Positions 28,820 to 37,602 of a DNA stretch of 64,000 bases are shown here, one piece after another. The translations under genes were made by a program, and so were the position numbers. Where the stretch lies: contig NZ_JBGGTQ010000010.1 in NCBI RefSeq assembly GCF_041320705.1, positions 62,001 to 126,000 of the forward strand, in the 5' to 3' direction. The notes under the pieces were generated by a model. The model had not been told where the DNA came from and ran no database searches. It worked only from the letters and a program-made list of their open reading frames with translations. Positions within the stretch are counted from its first letter, which is position 1. Every line of letters starts with the position of its first letter. Source of the stretch: Kineococcus mangrovi. GTDB taxonomy: Bacteria > Actinomycetota > Actinomycetes > Actinomycetales > Kineococcaceae.

Positions 28820-29989
28820 TCACACCCCCGCGGCCCGGCGCCAGCCGCCGTCGGCGCGCACCGCGTGGCCCGACAGTTCCAGGCGGCCGAGCAGGGCCTG
28901 CACGGCGCCGACGTCGAGCCCGGAGCCCCGGGCGAGGGAGTCGAGGTCGGTGCCGACCCGCCGGGGCAGGCACTCGGCCACCCGCAGCTCCTCGCGGTCC
29001 AGCCCGTCGAAGGGCCGCCGCTCGACCGGCGGCGTCGAGACCGTCTCGGCCCCGAGGTCGCCGAGCAGTTCGGCCGCCTCCTCGGCGCTCGTGACGCAGA
29101 CCGCGCCCCGGTCGCGCAGCAGGCGGTGGCAGCCGGCCGAGGCCGGTGAGGTCACCGGCCCGGGCACGGCACCGACGGGCCGGTGCAGGCGCTCGGCCCG
29201 GTCGGCCGTCGACAGGGCCCCGGACCGCCACGCCGCCTCGACCACGACCGTGCCGCGGGTCAGGGCCGCGATGAGCCGGTTGCGCTCCAGGAAGCGCCAC
29301 CGCGTGGGGGTGCTGCCCGGGGGCACCTCCGAGACGAGCGCTCCCGTCCGCGCCAGCCGGGCCAGCAGCGCGGCGTTCCCGGGCGGGTAGGAGCGGTCGA
29401 CCCCGCAGGCCAGGACGGCCACGCTCGTCCCCTCCACGGCGACCGCGGCCCGGTGGGCCGCGGCGTCGATGCCGAACGCGCCGCCGCTGACGACGGCGAA
29501 GCCCCGGTCGGCGAGACCCACGGCGAGGTCGGCCGCGACGTGCTGGCCGTACGCCGTGGCGGCCCGGGAGCCGACGAGGGCGGCGCTGCGGGCGGCGACG
29601 TCGGCCAGCCGGGCGGGCCCGCGCACCCACAGGCAGAAGGGCGCCCCCAGCGGCCGCTCCCCCGTCGCGTCGAGGTCGAGGTCGCTCAGCCCGACGGGCC
29701 ACTCCTCGTCGCCGGGCACCAGGAGGCGCCCACCCGCGGCGCGGACCGCGGCGACGTCGCCCGCCGGGTCGACGTCGTCCAGCCGTGTCCGCCACCGCTC
29801 CGGGCCGCGGCCGGTGACGACGGCCTCCAGCGCCAGCGGCGCCCCGACCTCGGCGACCAGCCGGGCGGCGGCGGCGTCCCCCGGCTCGGCGAGGCGGCTC
29901 CACGCCGCCCGCGCCAGCCGGTCGTCGTCCAGCGCGTCCCGCAGGGCGGGCGGCACCCGGGTGCCGTGACCGCCGACGGGGCGGCTCAC
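28820..29989 (-). CDS. dprA: DNA-processing protein DprA
   Basis: Binds incoming single-stranded DNA and loads RecA. The 389-residue protein shows the Rossmann-like core: AALVGSRAATAYGQHVAADL, VVSGGAFGIDAAAHRAA, ACGVDRSYPPGNAALLARL, SEVPPGSTPTRWRFLERNRL, TVVVEAAWRSGAL and VPGPVTSPASAGCHRLL. A C-terminal winged-helix-like DprA domain ends the protein (DLDSLARGSGLDVGAVQALL). The GTG overlaps the comM stop by 4 nt. With comM and yraN it forms the standard competence-like trio of actinobacteria, whose role outside transformation is unclear. Confidence 0.94.
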   Translation of the reverse strand: MSRPVGGHGTRVPPALRDALDDDRLARAAWSRLAEPGDAAAARLVAEVGAPLALEAVVTGRGPERWRTRLDDVDPAGDVAAVRAAGGRLLVPGDEEWPVGLSDLDLDATGERPLGAPFCLWVRGPARLADVAARSAALVGSRAATAYGQHVAADLAVGLADRGFAVVSGGAFGIDAAAHRAAVAVEGTSVAVLACGVDRSYPPGNAALLARLARTGALVSEVPPGSTPTRWRFLERNRLIAALTRGTVVVEAAWRSGALSTADRAERLHRPVGAVPGPVTSPASAGCHRLLRDRGAVCVTSAEEAAELLGDLGAETVSTPPVERRPFDGLDREELRVAECLPRRVGTDLDSLARGSGLDVGAVQALLGRLELSGHAVRADGGWRRAAGV

Positions 29990-31539
29990 GCGGCCACCGC
30001 CGTGCTGAGGGCTCCGCGCAGCGCGAGGGCCCGGCCCACGTCGTCGCGGTCCGGGGCCACTGCCCCCCGCAGGTCCGCCACCGTCCACGCCAGCCGCAGC
30101 ACCCGGTCCACGCCGCGCAGGGTCAGCACGCCCCGCTCCAGGGCCCGGTCGAGGTCGCGCGTGACGCCGGCCGCGAGGCGCAGCGGGCCGCGCAGGAGCG
30201 GGCCCTTGAGCTCCCCGTTCGTCCGCGCCCCGTGCCGGCCCAGCCGCTCGGTCTGCACCGCCCGGGCCGTGGCGACCCGGGCCGCCACGACGGCCGTGCC
30301 CTCCCCCGCGACGGCCTCGGCCACCTCGGCGCGCGTCACGGCCTGCACCTGCAGCTGGACGTCGACGCGGTCCAGCAGCGGCCCGGACAGCTTCGCGGCG
30401 TAGCGGCGCCGCGCCTGCGGCGAGCACGTGCAGTCCAGCCCCTTGCCCACGGCCCGGCCGCAGGGGCACGGGTTGGCCGCGAGCACGAGCTGGAACCGCG
30501 CCGGGTACCGCGCCGCGCCGCGGGCGCGGTGCAGGACGAGCTCGCCGTGCTCCAGCGGCTGGCGCAGGGCGTCGAGGACCCGGGCCTCGAACTCGGAGGC
30601 CTCGTCGAGGAACAGCACGCCGCGGTGGGCGCGGGAGACCGCCCCCGGCCGCGGCACCCCGCTGCCACCGCCCACGACGGAGGCGACCGAGGCCGTGTGG
30701 TGGGGGTCCTCGTAGGGCGGGCGCGTGACGAGGGCCGTGCCCGGGCGCCCGCGCAGGGTCCCGGCCACCGAGTGGACCGCCGTGACCTCCAGGGCGGCCT
30801 CCTCCTCCAGGTCGGGCAGGAGACCGGGCAGGCGGGCCGCGAGCATCGTCTTGCCCGCCCCGGGGGGCCCGTTCATCAGCAGGTGGTGGCCCCCCGCGGC
30901 GGCCACCTCCAGGGCGAAGCGCGCCTCGCTCTGGCCCACGACGTCGGCCAGGTCCAGCGGGCGGCCCGCGAGCGCCCGCTCGGGCGGGACGAAGGCGCGG
31001 GGCGGTTCGGGCAGGTCCACGGGCGGGTCGCCGCGGTAGTCCGCGACGAGCTCGGCCAGCCAGCGCACCCCGCGGACGACGACCCCCGGGACGAGGGCGG
31101 CCTCCTCGGCCGTCGCCTCCGGGACCACGACGCGCCGGACACCGGCGCGGGCCGCGGCCAGCACGGCGGGCAGCACCCCGTCGACGGCGCGCACGCTGCC
31201 GTCCAGGCCCAGCTCACCGAGGTGGACCGTCTCGGCGGAGGCCTCCGGCGGCAGGACACCGGCGGCCGTGAGCGTGGCCACCGCCACGGCGAGGTCAAAC
31301 GCCGACCCGGTCTTCGGCAGCGTGGCCGGTGAGAGGTTCACCGTGATCCGCTGCGCCGGCAGCGGGAAGCCGGAGTTGGCCGTCGCGGCCCGGACGCGGT
31401 CCTTGGCCTCGTGCAGGGACGCGTCGGGCAGCCCGACGAGCACGAAGGCGGGGATGCCGGGGGAGATGTCGGCCTCGACCTCGACGAGGTGGCCGTCCAG
31501 GCCGACGAGCCCGACGGCCAGGGAGCGGGCGAGCGCCAT
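29986..31539 (-). CDS. comM: YifB/ComM family Mg-chelatase-like AAA+ ATPase
   Basis: A 517-residue protein with an N-terminal Lon-protease-like fold (SPGIPAFVLVGLPDASLHEA, ITVNLSPATLPKTGSAFDLA), a central AAA+ module with Walker A GPPGAGKTML and Walker B GVLFLDEASEF, and a C-terminal YifB domain. AANPCPCGRAVGKGLDCTCSPQ is the family cysteine cluster region. In proteobacteria ComM is a helicase that drives branch migration during transformation. The ATG overlaps the yraN stop by 1 nt (TGATG), and its own stop overlaps the dprA start. Confidence 0.95.
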   Translation of the reverse strand: MALARSLAVGLVGLDGHLVEVEADISPGIPAFVLVGLPDASLHEAKDRVRAATANSGFPLPAQRITVNLSPATLPKTGSAFDLAVAVATLTAAGVLPPEASAETVHLGELGLDGSVRAVDGVLPAVLAAARAGVRRVVVPEATAEEAALVPGVVVRGVRWLAELVADYRGDPPVDLPEPPRAFVPPERALAGRPLDLADVVGQSEARFALEVAAAGGHHLLMNGPPGAGKTMLAARLPGLLPDLEEEAALEVTAVHSVAGTLRGRPGTALVTRPPYEDPHHTASVASVVGGGSGVPRPGAVSRAHRGVLFLDEASEFEARVLDALRQPLEHGELVLHRARGAARYPARFQLVLAANPCPCGRAVGKGLDCTCSPQARRRYAAKLSGPLLDRVDVQLQVQAVTRAEVAEAVAGEGTAVVAARVATARAVQTERLGRHGARTNGELKGPLLRGPLRLAAGVTRDLDRALERGVLTLRGVDRVLRLAWTVADLRGAVAPDRDDVGRALALRGALSTAVAA

Positions 31540-31898
31540 CAGAGCACCCCCCGCAGGTGCTCGACCCGGGCCGGTCCCCGCTCGGCGGGGGTCACCGCCA
31601 CGACGTCGAAGCGGATGCCGGCGGGCGCCACCGCCGGGTGGGCCTTCAGCCACTCCTGGGCCAGCTCCTGCAGCCGGGTCAGCTTCTGCGGCGTCACCGC
31701 CTCCGCGGGCGTGCCGGCGCTGGTGCTGCGGCGGGTCTTGACCTCGCACACGACCAGTTCGTCACCGTCCCGGGCCAGGACGTCGATCTCCCCGTGCCGG
31801 CAGCGCCAGTTCGTCTCGAGCACGGTCATGCCCGCCTCGACCAGCCACCGGGCCGCCACCCGTTCCCCGTACCGCCCCACGGCGTCCTTCGCGCGCAC
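31539..31898 (-). CDS. UPF0102 (YraN) family endonuclease-like protein
   Basis: A 119-residue protein of the YraN family with a predicted restriction-endonuclease-like fold: AVGRYGERVAARWLVEAGM, ETNWRCRHGEIDVLARDGD and LVVCEVKTRRSTSAG show the E...D...E-x-K arrangement. The function is unknown; the gene is almost always next to comM/dprA in actinobacteria. GTG 31898 lies 8 nt after GGAGG, which decides between several nearby in-frame GTG codons. First gene of yraN-comM-dprA. Confidence 0.9.
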   Translation of the reverse strand: MRAKDAVGRYGERVAARWLVEAGMTVLETNWRCRHGEIDVLARDGDELVVCEVKTRRSTSAGTPAEAVTPQKLTRLQELAQEWLKAHPAVAPAGIRFDVVAVTPAERGPARVEHLRGVL

Positions 31899-32054
31899 GT
31901 GCACCACCTCCGCGGCACAGCCTGCGGCGGTGGGGAGGGCGTGGCGGGCGGGTCGGGACCCGCTGTGGACGAGGGAGGGGCTGTGGGGACCGGTCCGGCA
32001 CGGGACGTCGTCGTCCACGGGCCGGGGCGGCGGACCGGAACGCCGTCGGCGGTG

Positions 32055-32095
32055 GGGACGCGCCCCAGCGACCCCCCGGCAGTGGGGCGCGTCCC
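32055..32095 (-). terminator. Hairpin downstream of the DUF2469 gene
   Basis: Perfect 13-bp arms (GGGACGCGCCCCA / TGGGGCGCGTCCC) with a 15-nt loop in the 269-bp gap between DUF2469 and yraN. The rest of that gap (31899-32167) shows no gene. Likely ends the lepB-rnhB-DUF2469 transcripts. Confidence 0.6.
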
Positions 32096-32167
32096 ACGGG
32101 TGCATCGACCCAGCGTGCCGAGGCGTTACCGCCGACGCCGGTCGTCACCCGGACGGCCGACCCGGGG

Positions 32168-32494
32168 TCAGCGTTCGCGCAGGTCCGGCCCGTCGGGGAC
32201 CTCGATGTCGCGCTTCTGCAGCTCCTCGACGTTGACGTCCTTGAACGTCACCACCCGCACGTCCCGCACGAACCGGGCCGGGCGGTAGACGTCCCAGACC
32301 CAGGCGTCGTGCAGGGCCACCTCGAAGTACGTCTCACCGTCGGCCGTGCGGACCTGCAGGTCCACCGAGTTGGCGAGGTAGAAGCGCCGTTCGGTCTCCA
32401 CCACGTACGAGAAGAGCGAGACGACGTCCCGGTACTCGCGGTAGAGCTGCAGCTCCATCTCGGTCTCGTAGTTCTCCAGGTCCTCGGCGCTCAC
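32168..32494 (-). CDS. DUF2469 domain-containing protein
   Basis: A 108-residue acidic cytoplasmic protein nearly universal in actinobacteria and always near rnhB. Recognisable by EDLENYETEMELQLYREYRD, VVETERRFYLANSVDLQVR and FEVALHDAWVWDVYRPARFV. The function is unknown. GTG 32494 is 6 nt from CATGAT and has no Shine-Dalgarno, so it probably has its own leaderless transcript despite lying 7 bp from rnhB. Confidence 0.93.
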   Translation of the reverse strand: MSAEDLENYETEMELQLYREYRDVVSLFSYVVETERRFYLANSVDLQVRTADGETYFEVALHDAWVWDVYRPARFVRDVRVVTFKDVNVEELQKRDIEVPDGPDLRER

Positions 32495-32500
32495 GGGACC

Positions 32501-32506
32501 ATCATG
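32501..32506 (-). promoter_or_regulatory. Candidate -10 for DUF2469, overlapping the rnhB stop codon
   Basis: Minus-strand CATGAT contains the TGA stop of rnhB (32502-32504) and lies 6 nt before the GTG at 32494. Confidence 0.48.
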
Positions 32507-33308
32507 CCTCCCGGGCACCCGAGGTGCGGGAGGTGAGGTCCGAGAGCACCCCGTCCCCCGGCGAGACCGGGTCCAGGTCCTGCGCGGGCGCCTCGACGAG
32601 ACGGGGTCCGGGCGCGGCCGCGCCGGGCAGCCGCCAGCTGCGGCGGTGCTGCTCGCAGCTGCCGCGCTCGGCGAGGGCCCGCAGGTGCTCCGGGGCGCCG
32701 TACCCCTTGTTCCCCGCCCACCCGTAGTGCGGGAAGGCGGTGTGCCGCTGCGCCATCACCGCGTCGCGGGTCGTCTTGGCCAGCACGCTCGCCCCGGCCA
32801 CGGCGGCGCAGGACACGTCCGCCTTGACGCGGGTCGTCACGGCCGGCCCGTCCCACGGCGCGGCGGGCCCCTGCCCGTCCAGCCCGTCCAGCAGCGACGG
32901 TTCCCGCGGGTCGCTGAGGTAGTCGTGGCCGCCGTCGAGGATGACGACGTCGGGCCGGACCGGCAGCTGGGCCAGGGCCCGCCGCCCGGCCAGGCGCAGC
33001 GCGGCGGTGATGCCGATCGCGTCGATCTCGGCCGGCTCGGTGTGCCCGACGGCCCAGGCGAGCGCCCAGCGGCGCACCGCGGGCGCCAGGGCGTCCCGGG
33101 CGGCGGGTGTCAGCAGCTTGGAGTCCCGCAGCCCGGTGGGCGCGGTGCGGGTGCTGCCGTCCACGACGAGGACCCCCACGCTCACGGGACCGGCGAGCGC
33201 CCCGCGGCCCACCTCGTCCACCCCGGCGACCAGGGCGTGGCCCGAACGCAGGAGCTGCCGCTCCAGGCGCAGGGAGGGAGCCGCCGGGGCGCGGGTGGCG
33301 GGGCTCAC
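32502..33308 (-). CDS. rnhB: Ribonuclease HII
   Basis: Cleaves RNA in RNA-DNA hybrids, including single ribonucleotides. The 268-residue protein has the catalytic Asp/Glu in [45 protein letters not shown], and [21 protein letters not shown] with further acidic ligands. About 40 C-terminal residues are a Pro-rich extension. The GTG overlaps the stop of the upstream signal peptidase gene by 4 nt, so translation is coupled. Confidence 0.95.
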   Translation of the reverse strand: MSPATRAPAAPSLRLERQLLRSGHALVAGVDEVGRGALAGPVSVGVLVVDGSTRTAPTGLRDSKLLTPAARDALAPAVRRWALAWAVGHTEPAEIDAIGITAALRLAGRRALAQLPVRPDVVILDGGHDYLSDPREPSLLDGLDGQGPAAPWDGPAVTTRVKADVSCAAVAGASVLAKTTRDAVMAQRHTAFPHYGWAGNKGYGAPEHLRALAERGSCEQHRRSWRLPGAAAPGPRLVEAPAQDLDPVSPGDGVLSDLTSRTSGAREA

Positions 33309-34045
33309 CCCACCCCCGCCGGGCCGGGGACGGAGGCGAAGTCGTCGGGGGTGCCGAGCCAGGACCAGTGCGCCAGGGGCCACACGATCACGTACGCGCG
33401 GCCGACGACGAGGTCGATCGGCACGAACCCGTCGTACGGCTTGTCCTGGTTGTAGCGGGAGTCGGCGGACTCGGCCCGGTTGTCGCCCATGACCCACAGC
33501 TCACCGGCGGGGACGGTGACGTCGCACTGCTGCTCACTCGGTGAGGTGGAGGAGACGTAGGGCTCGTCCACGGCGACGTCGTTGACGGTGACCGTGCCGT
33601 CGGGGGCGCACACGACGTGGTCGCCGGGCAGTCCGACGACGCGCTTGATGAGGTGGTCGTCGGAGTCCTCCGGCAGCAACCCGACGAAGGTCAGCGCCTC
33701 GGCGACGACGGTGCCCACCGGGCCGCGCTGCGTCGGCGTGGTCGGCTCGAGCCAGCCACCGGGGTCGGAGAAGACGACGACGTCACCGCGGTGCAGCTCG
33801 AACGGGCCCGGCGTCAGCTTGCTGACGACGACGCGGTCGCCGATGTCGAGCGTGCGCTCCATGGACTGGGAGGGGATGAAGAACGCCTGCAGGAGGAACG
33901 TCTTGACGACCAGCGAGACGACGAGCGCGACCACGACGACGAGCACGGTCTCGCGGATCGCGCCCACCACGCCCGTGCCGGCGGACCGGCGCCGGGGCGC
34001 GGGCTCCTGCGCGGACGTGTCCTGCTCGGTGTCCCCGGCGCTCAC
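33305..34045 (-). CDS. lepB: Type I signal peptidase (second of a tandem pair)
   Basis: Removes signal peptides on the outer face of the membrane. The 246-residue protein has a cytoplasmic N-terminus, one membrane segment (about 31-53), catalytic Ser in [18 protein letters not shown] and catalytic Lys in [31 protein letters not shown] is the conserved C-terminal box. Its GTG overlaps the stop of the first lepB by 4 nt. Only about one third of positions match that neighbour, so this is an old duplication. Confidence 0.95.
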   Translation of the reverse strand: MSAGDTEQDTSAQEPAPRRRSAGTGVVGAIRETVLVVVVALVVSLVVKTFLLQAFFIPSQSMERTLDIGDRVVVSKLTPGPFELHRGDVVVFSDPGGWLEPTTPTQRGPVGTVVAEALTFVGLLPEDSDDHLIKRVVGLPGDHVVCAPDGTVTVNDVAVDEPYVSSTSPSEQQCDVTVPAGELWVMGDNRAESADSRYNQDKPYDGFVPIDLVVGRAYVIVWPLAHWSWLGTPDDFASVPGPAGVG

Positions 34046-34731
34046 GAACCGCTCCCCCGTCCGACGGTGCCGACCGCGTCCAGCGGCCAGGTGGTGGCGA
34101 CGACCCGGCCGACGACGTCGCCGAGGGCGATCGTGCCCCCGCCCGGCGAGCCGAGGTGGGAGCGCGAGTCGACCGAGTCGCTGCGGTGGTCCCCCATCAC
34201 CCACACTCGCCCCTGCGGCACGGCGATGTCGAACCGGAGCTCGCTCGGCGCGTCGCCGGGCTGCACGTACGGCTCGTCCAGGGGCTCACCGTCGACGAGG
34301 AGGCGGCCCTGGGCGTCGCAGCAGGTGATGCGCTCACCGGGCAGGCCGACGACGCGCTTGACGAAGTCGGACTCCCCGGGCCGGAAGCCCAGCAGCCCGG
34401 CGACCCCGGCGCCGACCGCGGCCAGGCCCTGCGGGTCCGGTGGGGCGTCGGCGAAGGTGCCGGTGCCGTCGAAGACGACGACGTCGCCGCGCCGGACGTC
34501 GGAGGCGTCGACGCGCCAGACGGCCACGCGCTCCCCCGGCTGCAGCGTCGGCTGCATCGAGTCCGAGGGGATGGAGAAGGTCTGCACGACGAAGGAGCGG
34601 ACGACCAGGACGATCAGGAGGGCGATGGCGAGCACCAGCACGGCGCGTCCCCCGTGCGAGGGGCCGCGGTCGACCGCCGTGCCCGAGGGGTCACCGGGCG
34701 GGACCGACGGCCGCGGCTGGGTGGTCGTCAC
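34042..34731 (-). CDS. lepB: Type I signal peptidase (first of a tandem pair)
   Basis: A 229-residue paralogue of the following gene. N-terminal 25 residues are Pro-rich, a membrane segment spans about 29-50, catalytic Ser is in FSIPSDSMQPTLQPGERV, Lys in [13 protein letters not shown], and GRVWVMGDHRSDSVDSR follows. A pair of cysteines (ITCCDAQG) is in the insert between the catalytic boxes. GTG 34731 is about 50 nt from TAGACT. Tandem signal peptidases downstream of rplS are common in actinomycetes (four in Streptomyces). Confidence 0.95.
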   Translation of the reverse strand: MTTTQPRPSVPPGDPSGTAVDRGPSHGGRAVLVLAIALLIVLVVRSFVVQTFSIPSDSMQPTLQPGERVAVWRVDASDVRRGDVVVFDGTGTFADAPPDPQGLAAVGAGVAGLLGFRPGESDFVKRVVGLPGERITCCDAQGRLLVDGEPLDEPYVQPGDAPSELRFDIAVPQGRVWVMGDHRSDSVDSRSHLGSPGGGTIALGDVVGRVVATTWPLDAVGTVGRGSGS

Positions 34732-34780
34732 GGGGCTCCTGCCTCACGGGGACTGCGCGCCGCGAGGGCGCGGCCCGTGG

Positions 34781-34786
34781 AGTCTA
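34781..34786 (-). promoter_or_regulatory. Candidate -10 for the lepB-lepB-rnhB transcript
   Basis: Minus-strand TAGACT lies just downstream of the rplS terminator and about 50 nt before the first lepB start. The -35 is not clear. Confidence 0.4.
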
Positions 34787-34817
34787 GACGGGCCGCCTGG
34801 GAACCCGGCCGGAACGA

Positions 34818-34851
34818 CACGAGCCGGGCCCCGTGCGGGACCCGGCTCGTG
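34818..34851 (-). terminator. Terminator after rplS
   Basis: Perfect 11-bp arms (CACGAGCCGGG / CCCGGCTCGTG) with a 12-nt loop that can pair further, 17 nt past the rplS stop. Confidence 0.72.
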
Positions 34852-34867
34852 GGTGGAGGTGCTGGAC

Positions 34868-35230
34868 TCAGCCGCGGGGGCTGCCGGAGTCGCGACGCTC
34901 CTTGATCTTGGCGGCCTTGCCGCGCAGGTCGCGCAGGTAGTACAGCTTGGCGCGCTTCACGTCACCGCGGGTCACGACCTCGATCTTCTCGATGACCGGG
35001 GTGTGCAGCGGGAAGGTGCGCTCCACGCCGACGCCGAAGCTGACCTTGCGGACGGTGAAGGCCTCGCGGATGCCGCCGCCGGTGCGGCGGATGACGACGC
35101 CCTGGAAGACCTGCACGCGCGAGCGGCTGCCCTCGATGACCTTGACGTGGACCTTGAGGGTGTCACCGGCCCGGAACTCCGGGACGTCGCTGCGCAGCTG
35201 GGCTGCGTCGATGCTGTCGAGCACGTTCAT
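34868..35230 (-). CDS. rplS: 50S ribosomal protein L19
   Basis: The 120-residue protein matches L19 throughout: [59 protein letters not shown] and [21 protein letters not shown]19 sits at the 30S-50S interface. The ATG follows GGGGAAGTGAG. The 157-bp gap upstream separates it from trmD and holds a candidate promoter; a terminator follows, so it is probably monocistronic. Confidence 0.98.
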   Translation of the reverse strand: MNVLDSIDAAQLRSDVPEFRAGDTLKVHVKVIEGSRSRVQVFQGVVIRRTGGGIREAFTVRKVSFGVGVERTFPLHTPVIEKIEVVTRGDVKRAKLYYLRDLRGKAAKIKERRDSGSPRG

Positions 35231-35387
35231 GGCTGAAGCTCACTTCCCCTGTCGACGCCACAGGTCATCGGCACAGGCGTTGGTCCCGCGACGGGCGTCC
35301 GGTGGGGCTCGCCCCCTGTGGCAGGCGCACCCTCCGCGGCCCGGAGGCAGCGGTCACCGGCCGTCACGGCTCGTTGGTGTCAGCGGA

Positions 35388-36206
35388 TCAGTCTGCCACA
35401 GCGGCGCTCGTGGGGCCGAACCCGTGATCCCCGGGGGCCCAGCCGAGGTCGGCGAGGACGGCGAGGTCGCGCGCGTCGCACCGCGCCGGGTCCAGCCGGG
35501 CCACCACGTCGGGGCGGCGGGAAGCGGTGCGGCGCAGCGCCTCGTCGCGCCGCCAGCGGCCCACGGCGCCGTGGTCGCCGCCGGCGAGCACGGTCGGGAC
35601 GTCCAGGCCGCGCCAGGAGGCGGGCTTGGTGTAGGCGGGGTGCTCCAGCAGCCCGTCGTGCTCGGGGGCGTGGCTCTCCTCGGTCAGGGAGGCCGCGTTG
35701 CCGACGACCCCGGGCACGAGGCGGACGACGGCCTCGGTGATCGCCAGAACGGCGACCTCACCGCCGTTGAGCACGTAGTCCCCCAGCGACACCTCTCGCA
35801 CGCGGACGCGCCCGCGGTAGTGCTCCACCACCCGCGCGTCGATGCCCTCGTAGCGGCCGCAGGCGAAGACGAGCCACGGTTCGGCGGCGAGGTCGACCGC
35901 CGCCCGCTGGCCGAAGACCTCCCCCACCGGGGAGGGGACGAGGAGGACGGGCCCGTCCTGGCCGGCGCCGGGCGGCGGGTCGGCCAGGACGGCGTCGAGG
36001 GCCTCGCCCCACGGTCCGGGTTTCATGACCAACCCCGCGCCCCCGCCGTAGGGGGTGTCGTCGACCGTGCGGTGGCGGTCGTGGGTGTGCTCGCGCAGGT
36101 CGTGGACCCGCACGTCGAGCAGCCCCTGGGCCTGCGCCCTGCCGATGAGCGAGAGCTGCAGCGGCGCGAGGTAGTCGGGGAAGATGGTGACGACGTCGAG
36201 GCGCAC
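35388..36206 (-). CDS. trmD: tRNA (guanine-37-N1)-methyltransferase
   Basis: Methylates G37 next to the anticodon, preventing +1 frameshifts. The 272-residue SPOUT enzyme has [38 protein letters not shown], the knotted SAM site [17 protein letters not shown] with [18 protein letters not shown], and [21 protein letters not shown]. The GTG overlaps the rimM stop by one base, so the two are translationally coupled. Confidence 0.97.
   Translation of the reverse strand: MRLDVVTIFPDYLAPLQLSLIGRAQAQGLLDVRVHDLREHTHDRHRTVDDTPYGGGAGLVMKPGPWGEALDAVLADPPPGAGQDGPVLLVPSPVGEVFGQRAAVDLAAEPWLVFACGRYEGIDARVVEHYRGRVRVREVSLGDYVLNGGEVAVLAITEAVVRLVPGVVGNAASLTEESHAPEHDGLLEHPAYTKPASWRGLDVPTVLAGGDHGAVGRWRRDEALRRTASRRPDVVARLDPARCDARDLAVLADLGWAPGDHGFGPTSAAVAD
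35390..35395 (-). promoter_or_regulatory. Candidate -10 for rplS at the trmD stop codon
   Basis: Minus-strand CAGACT in the context GGCAGACTG (the same eight-base core as the candidate pyrH -10), touching the trmD TGA at 35388-35390. It would give a leader of about 150 nt. Confidence 0.38.
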
Positions 36207-36727
36207 TAGCCCTCCTCCCCCGCCAGCTCGGCGAACAGCCCGCCCGGCGGGGCGAGGACGACCTTGCGCCGGCGCACGTCGACGGTGGGGACGATGGCGC
36301 GGACGAAGGGCACGAGCACCTCGCGGCCGTCGGTGCCGGTGACGACGAGGACGTCCTGGGCCGAGCCGGTCAGCAGGTCCGCGACGGTGCCGAGCGGGGT
36401 GCCGGTGACCGTCACGGCGGCCATCCCCCGCAGCTGGTGCGGGTACCAGGCGTCGTCGGTCTCCTCGGCCTCGTCGTCGACGTCGACGAGCAGGAGGGTG
36501 TCGCGCAGGGCCTCCACGGCGGTGCGGTCGGCGACCTCGCGGAAGGTCAGCAGGAGGGTGCCGTTGTGCCAGCGGGCCGCGGCGACGGTGAGCGGCCCGG
36601 CCGCCGGGTCGGTGCGCAGCACGGCCCCGGGCACGAAGCGCTCGTCGGGGTCGTCGGTGCGCACCTCGACGGTGACCTCGCCCCGCACCCCGTGCGGGCG
36701 CCCGACGCGGGCGACGACGTACTCCAC
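36206..36727 (-). CDS. rimM: 16S rRNA processing/ribosome maturation factor RimM
   Basis: Assists 30S head assembly by binding S19. The 173-residue protein has the N-terminal barrel [20 protein letters not shown] and the C-terminal PRC-barrel segments [20 protein letters not shown] and [23 protein letters not shown] 36727 follows CGGAGGA. It lies downstream of a hairpin that separates it from khpA. Confidence 0.95.
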   Translation of the reverse strand: MEYVVARVGRPHGVRGEVTVEVRTDDPDERFVPGAVLRTDPAAGPLTVAAARWHNGTLLLTFREVADRTAVEALRDTLLLVDVDDEAEETDDAWYPHQLRGMAAVTVTGTPLGTVADLLTGSAQDVLVVTGTDGREVLVPFVRAIVPTVDVRRRKVVLAPPGGLFAELAGEEG

Positions 36728-36761
36728 GAGATGTCCTCCGGGTGGGTGGGGTGGAACGGCA

Positions 36762-36795
36762 GGACGCCGGGGCCGCGTGCGCGACCCCGGCGTCC
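36762..36795 (-). terminator. Hairpin between khpA and rimM (probable attenuator)
   Basis: Perfect 11-bp arms (GGACGCCGGGG / CCCCGGCGTCC) with a 12-nt loop that can form more C-G pairs, 38 nt after the khpA stop and 35 nt before the rimM start. Confidence 0.62.
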
Positions 36796-36833
36796 GGGGG
36801 TGGTGCTGGGTGGCCGTGCCGGTCTCGACGGCG

Positions 36834-37073
36834 TCAGCGCCGGTCCACGTCGACGAGGTCGACGCGCACCTGCTTGCCGCCGGCGAGCGCCCCGACGACG
36901 GTGCGCAGGGCCTTGGCCGTGCGACCGGCGCGGCCGATGACCCGGCCCAGGTCGTCCGGGTGCACGCGAACTTCGAGCACGGCACCGCGCCGCAACGTCT
37001 TCGACGTCACCTGCACGTCGTCGGGGTTGCCGACGATGCCGCGCACCAGGTGCTCGAGGGCGTCCGCGAGCAC
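36834..37073 (-). CDS. khpA: KH-domain RNA-binding protein KhpA
   Basis: A 79-residue single type-II KH domain protein. The GxxG loop is GRAG in LGRVIGRAGRTAKALRTVV. The size and position between rpsP and rimM match KhpA (YlqC), which in Gram-positives binds many RNAs, often with KhpB/Jag. GTG 37073 lies 4 bp after the rpsP stop; the longer upstream open frame is Pro/Arg-rich and overlaps rpsP in another frame. Confidence 0.93.
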   Translation of the reverse strand: MLADALEHLVRGIVGNPDDVQVTSKTLRRGAVLEVRVHPDDLGRVIGRAGRTAKALRTVVGALAGGKQVRVDLVDVDRR

Positions 37074-37077
37074 CGGG

Positions 37078-37470
37078 TCAGGACTCTTCGGCCGGCGCGT
37101 CGGCGGCGGGGGCCTCGGCGGGCGCGGGGGCCTGCTTGGCCGCACCACCGGCGGGGATGCGCGGGGGCTTGGTGTTGGCGCTGGGGGTGCGGTAGCGGCC
37201 CTCGGCACCGGGCAGGCCCTTGAACTTCTGCCAGTCACCCGTGACCTTGAGCAGCGCCGCGACCTGCTCGGTCGGCTGCGCGCCGACGCCGAGCCAGTAC
37301 TGGACGCGCTCGGACTTGACCTCGATCGTCGAGGGGTCCGTCATCGGGTTGTACAGGCCGACCTCTTCGATCGCGCGACCGTCGCGCTTGCTGCGCGAGT
37401 CGGCGATGACGATGCGGTAGAACGGCGCGCGGATCTGGCCCATGCGCTTGAGGCGAATCTTGACAGCCAC
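37078..37470 (-). CDS. rpsP: 30S ribosomal protein S16
   Basis: The 130-residue protein has a normal S16 body ([58 protein letters not shown]). Residues about 95-130 are a Lys/Pro/Ala-rich tail beyond the core fold, as in several actinobacteria. GTG 37470 is supported by GGGAG upstream and by the standard [10 protein letters not shown]-terminus. It leads rpsP-khpA-rimM-trmD from a promoter near 37597. Confidence 0.97.
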   Translation of the reverse strand: MAVKIRLKRMGQIRAPFYRIVIADSRSKRDGRAIEEVGLYNPMTDPSTIEVKSERVQYWLGVGAQPTEQVAALLKVTGDWQKFKGLPGAEGRYRTPSANTKPPRIPAGGAAKQAPAPAEAPAADAPAEES

Positions 37471-37596
37471 GGTGTGGGGTGTCTCCCGGTTCTGGAGTGT
37501 CGAACGGACCGCCCCGGTGTGGGGACGCCGGGACGGGCGGTTCAGGGACGCGCTCGCCCCGGGTGAGAGGGTCCCTGGGCGATCGAGTGCCCGACC

Positions 37597-37602
37597 ATCA
37601 TG
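37597..37602 (-). promoter_or_regulatory. Candidate rpsP promoter -10, overlapping the amidohydrolase stop
   Basis: Minus-strand CATGAT in the extended context TGGCATGATGG; the TGA within it is the stop of the upstream amidohydrolase gene (37598-37600). It would give a leader of about 120 nt. Confidence 0.5.
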
